Assembly (NCBI RefSeq): GCF_003335585.1 | Contig: NZ_QBFD01000015.1 | Coordinates: 738,744 to 802,743, forward strand | Origin: Sulfitobacter sp. DFL-14 | GTDB lineage: Bacteria > Pseudomonadota > Alphaproteobacteria > Rhodobacterales > Rhodobacteraceae | Length of the DNA stretch: 64,000 bases | Direction of reading: 5' to 3' | In this document: one piece after another, positions 62,329 to 64,000 of the stretch | Position numbering within the stretch: the stretch's first letter is position 1 | Layout of the letters: every line of letters starts with the position of its first letter | Made by a program: the position numbers and the translations under genes | The notes under the pieces: generated by a model | What the model was told of the DNA's origin: nothing | The model's database searches: none | Seen by the model: the letters and a program-made list of their open reading frames with translations, nothing else

Positions 62329-63768
62329 TCACTGGGCTGGCGTCCACGGGCGGTTGTAGGCGTCGACGCGCCAGTCGCCATGGTCGATGAATCGGGGAAC
62401 GGACCCTGTTTCAAGCGCGGTGGCGGCTGTGTTCAGCGCCCCAGAGGTGGTCTCTGGCCAGATGCCAGTCGTCACCCGATCGGCTAGGATTTCGACGATC
62501 ACGCTGCTTTCCGCCGCCATAAACTCGCAGTGACCGGTGCCCTGAACAAGCGCCTGACGATAGAGGTCGGTGGTCCCGGCCTGTTCGACAAGTTCCTCGT
62601 AGCCCTGCATCAGAGAGTAGGGGATCGCCCAATCGCCTAACATGTGGATGCGGATGGCGGGAACTTCGAGCTCTCCGGTCGTGGTGCGGCCATCCGCAGC
62701 CCAAAAGTCGAGCGCATAATCGGACGCCGCGATCCTTGGTTCCGCATTGATGGTCGCAATGTCCGCCTGAAGGTCCAGCCCGGCCTCATCATAAAGCGCC
62801 TCAACCAACTGTTTCATAGCGGGCGCTGCATTGGCGTAGAACGCGGCATAGTCGACGCTCTCGTTACTCGACAACTGTTGGCCAGAGGCCGCGTTTTCGA
62901 ACAACAGCCGCGAGGTACCGCCAACGTTGCTGGCATTGCGCATCGCCGATTTCAGGACCATGTCGGCCATCGCTGCCGTGTCGGCCGTGTCGGGCAGGTC
63001 GGTGCCTTCGACCAACCACGGCGACCACTGGCCGAGTGCAAAGGCCAGTGCCAGCCGGGCACGGCCTTCGGATGTCTTGCCCGCGTTCTCGATCGCGCTT
63101 TTCCATGCCGCGCGGATGGCGTCGAGGTTGCGGTCGCCGCCCGCACCGGCATTGGGCAGCCCGACCACTGTCAGTTCTGAGGCCTGCCCCAGCCCCTGTG
63201 CTTCGAAGTCAGCCCCAAGCAGGGTCTTCATCGCGAACCAGCCGTCAAGAAAGCTGTTCATGATCCAGACCGGGGTATGCGCAGCAAGCACGACAGAACC
63301 GTCGATCTTGTCGGGGTAGACTTCCGCAGAGGCGAGACTGTCGAGACCGCCGCCGGAACATCCGTACTGAAGGACCATGTCCGGCTCGCGCTCGAGTTTG
63401 GTGAACGTGTCTTGCACGGTTTCGAGGTTCAGGATCTCGCGCTGCGGATCGTACTGCCAGAGCCGCAGTGGATGGCGGGCCAGACCGGCGAAGGCATAGC
63501 CGCGCGCCAACAGATCGTCGTAACGCGGGGCGTAGCCAGGAACATGGATGAAGCTAGCGAAATCAAGGTCGCGTAGCAGCCGTCCGTTCCAGTTTGCGGG
63601 GACACGGATAAGCCAGGACGTACCATCGGGCAATACACCGCTGTGCTCTCTGAACGACGTCTTGTCCTGCGCCATGGCGGGGGCGGCAAGGCCAGCCACC
63701 AGGGCTAGGCAGAGCGCCCTAGTTCTGGCCTGCGTGCGCAGGTCGGTCGGATATGAAATTCGTGACAT
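62329..63768 (-). CDS. Secreted alpha/beta hydrolase
   Basis: A 479-residue protein with a signal peptide (RALCLALVAGLAAPAMAQ, cleavage after AMA). The nucleophile elbow reads LQYGCSGGGLDSLAS, and a late histidine lies in VQGTGHCEFMAAE, as in extracellular ester hydrolases. The precise family is not clear; tannase/feruloyl-esterase-like or oligomer-hydrolase-like enzymes are possible. The ATG at 63768 is preceded by GGAGGAACACC, and the same start region is duplicated 39 nt upstream (ATG at 63807). Confidence 0.75.
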   Translation of the reverse strand: MSRISYPTDLRTQARTRALCLALVAGLAAPAMAQDKTSFREHSGVLPDGTSWLIRVPANWNGRLLRDLDFASFIHVPGYAPRYDDLLARGYAFAGLARHPLRLWQYDPQREILNLETVQDTFTKLEREPDMVLQYGCSGGGLDSLASAEVYPDKIDGSVVLAAHTPVWIMNSFLDGWFAMKTLLGADFEAQGLGQASELTVVGLPNAGAGGDRNLDAIRAAWKSAIENAGKTSEGRARLALAFALGQWSPWLVEGTDLPDTADTAAMADMVLKSAMRNASNVGGTSRLLFENAASGQQLSSNESVDYAAFYANAAPAMKQLVEALYDEAGLDLQADIATINAEPRIAASDYALDFWAADGRTTTGELEVPAIRIHMLGDWAIPYSLMQGYEELVEQAGTTDLYRQALVQGTGHCEFMAAESSVIVEILADRVTTGIWPETTSGALNTAATALETGSVPRFIDHGDWRVDAYNRPWTPAQ

Positions 63769-63836
63769 GGTGTTCCTCCAGATTGTGTTCATGGATGTTC
63801 GTGACATGGTGTTCCTCCAGATTGTGTTCATGGATG
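63759..63836 (-). repeat. 39-bp tandem duplication over the ribosome site and start codon
   Basis: Two identical 39-bp units (63759-63797 and 63798-63836) each contain the GGAGG ribosome site and an ATG. Because 39 is a multiple of three, starting at the upstream ATG (63807) adds 13 residues in frame (M-S-R-T-S-M-N-T-I-W-R-N-T). Confidence 0.9.
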
Positions 63837-64000
63837 ACGGGAGCCTCCTCTGTTCCTGCCGTTCCACCATAAACGTAGAGGTCTAATTTTATGGGTGTCA
63901 AGTTCAAATTTGAGTAACATCAACGCCTTTTCCACAATTCGTGTCGTTGTGCCCTAATTAAAGAGAATAGAGGCTAATTTTTCCCTGACTTTTCAATGGC

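Overview
The window reads as one stretch of a plasmid or chromid from an alphaproteobacterium of the Rhodobacteraceae (Roseobacter-like) type. The main grounds are a self-contained replication and partition module (Rep_3-family initiator, ParA, ParB with three parS-like palindromes), three addiction-type modules (ParDE, CcdAB, IetAS), a DUF1403/ScpB pair, two TRAP transporters and many insertion-sequence scars. The family assignment is inference from gene content. No rRNA, tRNA or CRISPR was seen.

Left part, 1-26 kb. A benzyl alcohol/benzaldehyde oxidation pair (xylB/xylC type) lies divergent to a XylR/DmpR-like regulator that lacks the GAFTGA loop. Next is a long envelope and stress island. 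It holds small membrane and DUF3618/holin-like proteins, a YciF-like ferritin-fold protein, and a seven-gene glycoconjugate operon with consecutive 4-nt ATGA overlaps (three GT2/GT4 glycosyltransferases, an acyl-CoA dehydrogenase-like protein, a PIG-L deacetylase, a NodS-like methyltransferase and another GT2). It continues with MgtC, DUF421, a cation/proton antiporter, a channel-like protein, a CDF transporter, a CheB-CheR-PAS-HWE kinase with its own receiver protein, a BON protein with a disordered Gly/Gln/Arg/Asp-rich half, a Crp/Fnr regulator and an SDR oxidoreductase.

Middle part, 26-45 kb. Three cargo modules are separated by remnants of IS6-family transposase genes: (A) two lipoproteins, an MBL-fold hydrolase and a patatin/PLA2-like phospholipase; (B) a GntR regulator with two winged helices, an ABC ATPase fused to a CobW C-terminal domain, a solute-binding protein and an asparaginase; (C) a GntR-controlled sugar-acid operon with a complete TRAP transporter, a small membrane protein, an IlvD/Edd dehydratase, an RraA-like protein and a ketoglutarate-semialdehyde dehydrogenase type enzyme. 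A decayed patch with ArdC and Fic fragments follows.

Right part, 45-64 kb. This is the plasmid backbone: parDE, rep, the probable origin, parAB with parS, a broken integrase, ccdAB, DUF1403/scpB and ietAS. A mobile-element zone follows, with a truncated IS110 element, a complete IS21-type element with istA and istB, half of a TRAP permease cut exactly at the IS21 end, an IS6 fragment and an ABC ATPase remnant. A secreted alpha/beta hydrolase whose start region is tandemly duplicated closes the window.

The most unusual signals are the ABC-CobW fusion, the Nod-factor-like operon, the parS set inside parA/parB, the IS6-bounded phospholipase/MBL pair and the RraA protein sitting in the slot of a missing second dehydratase.
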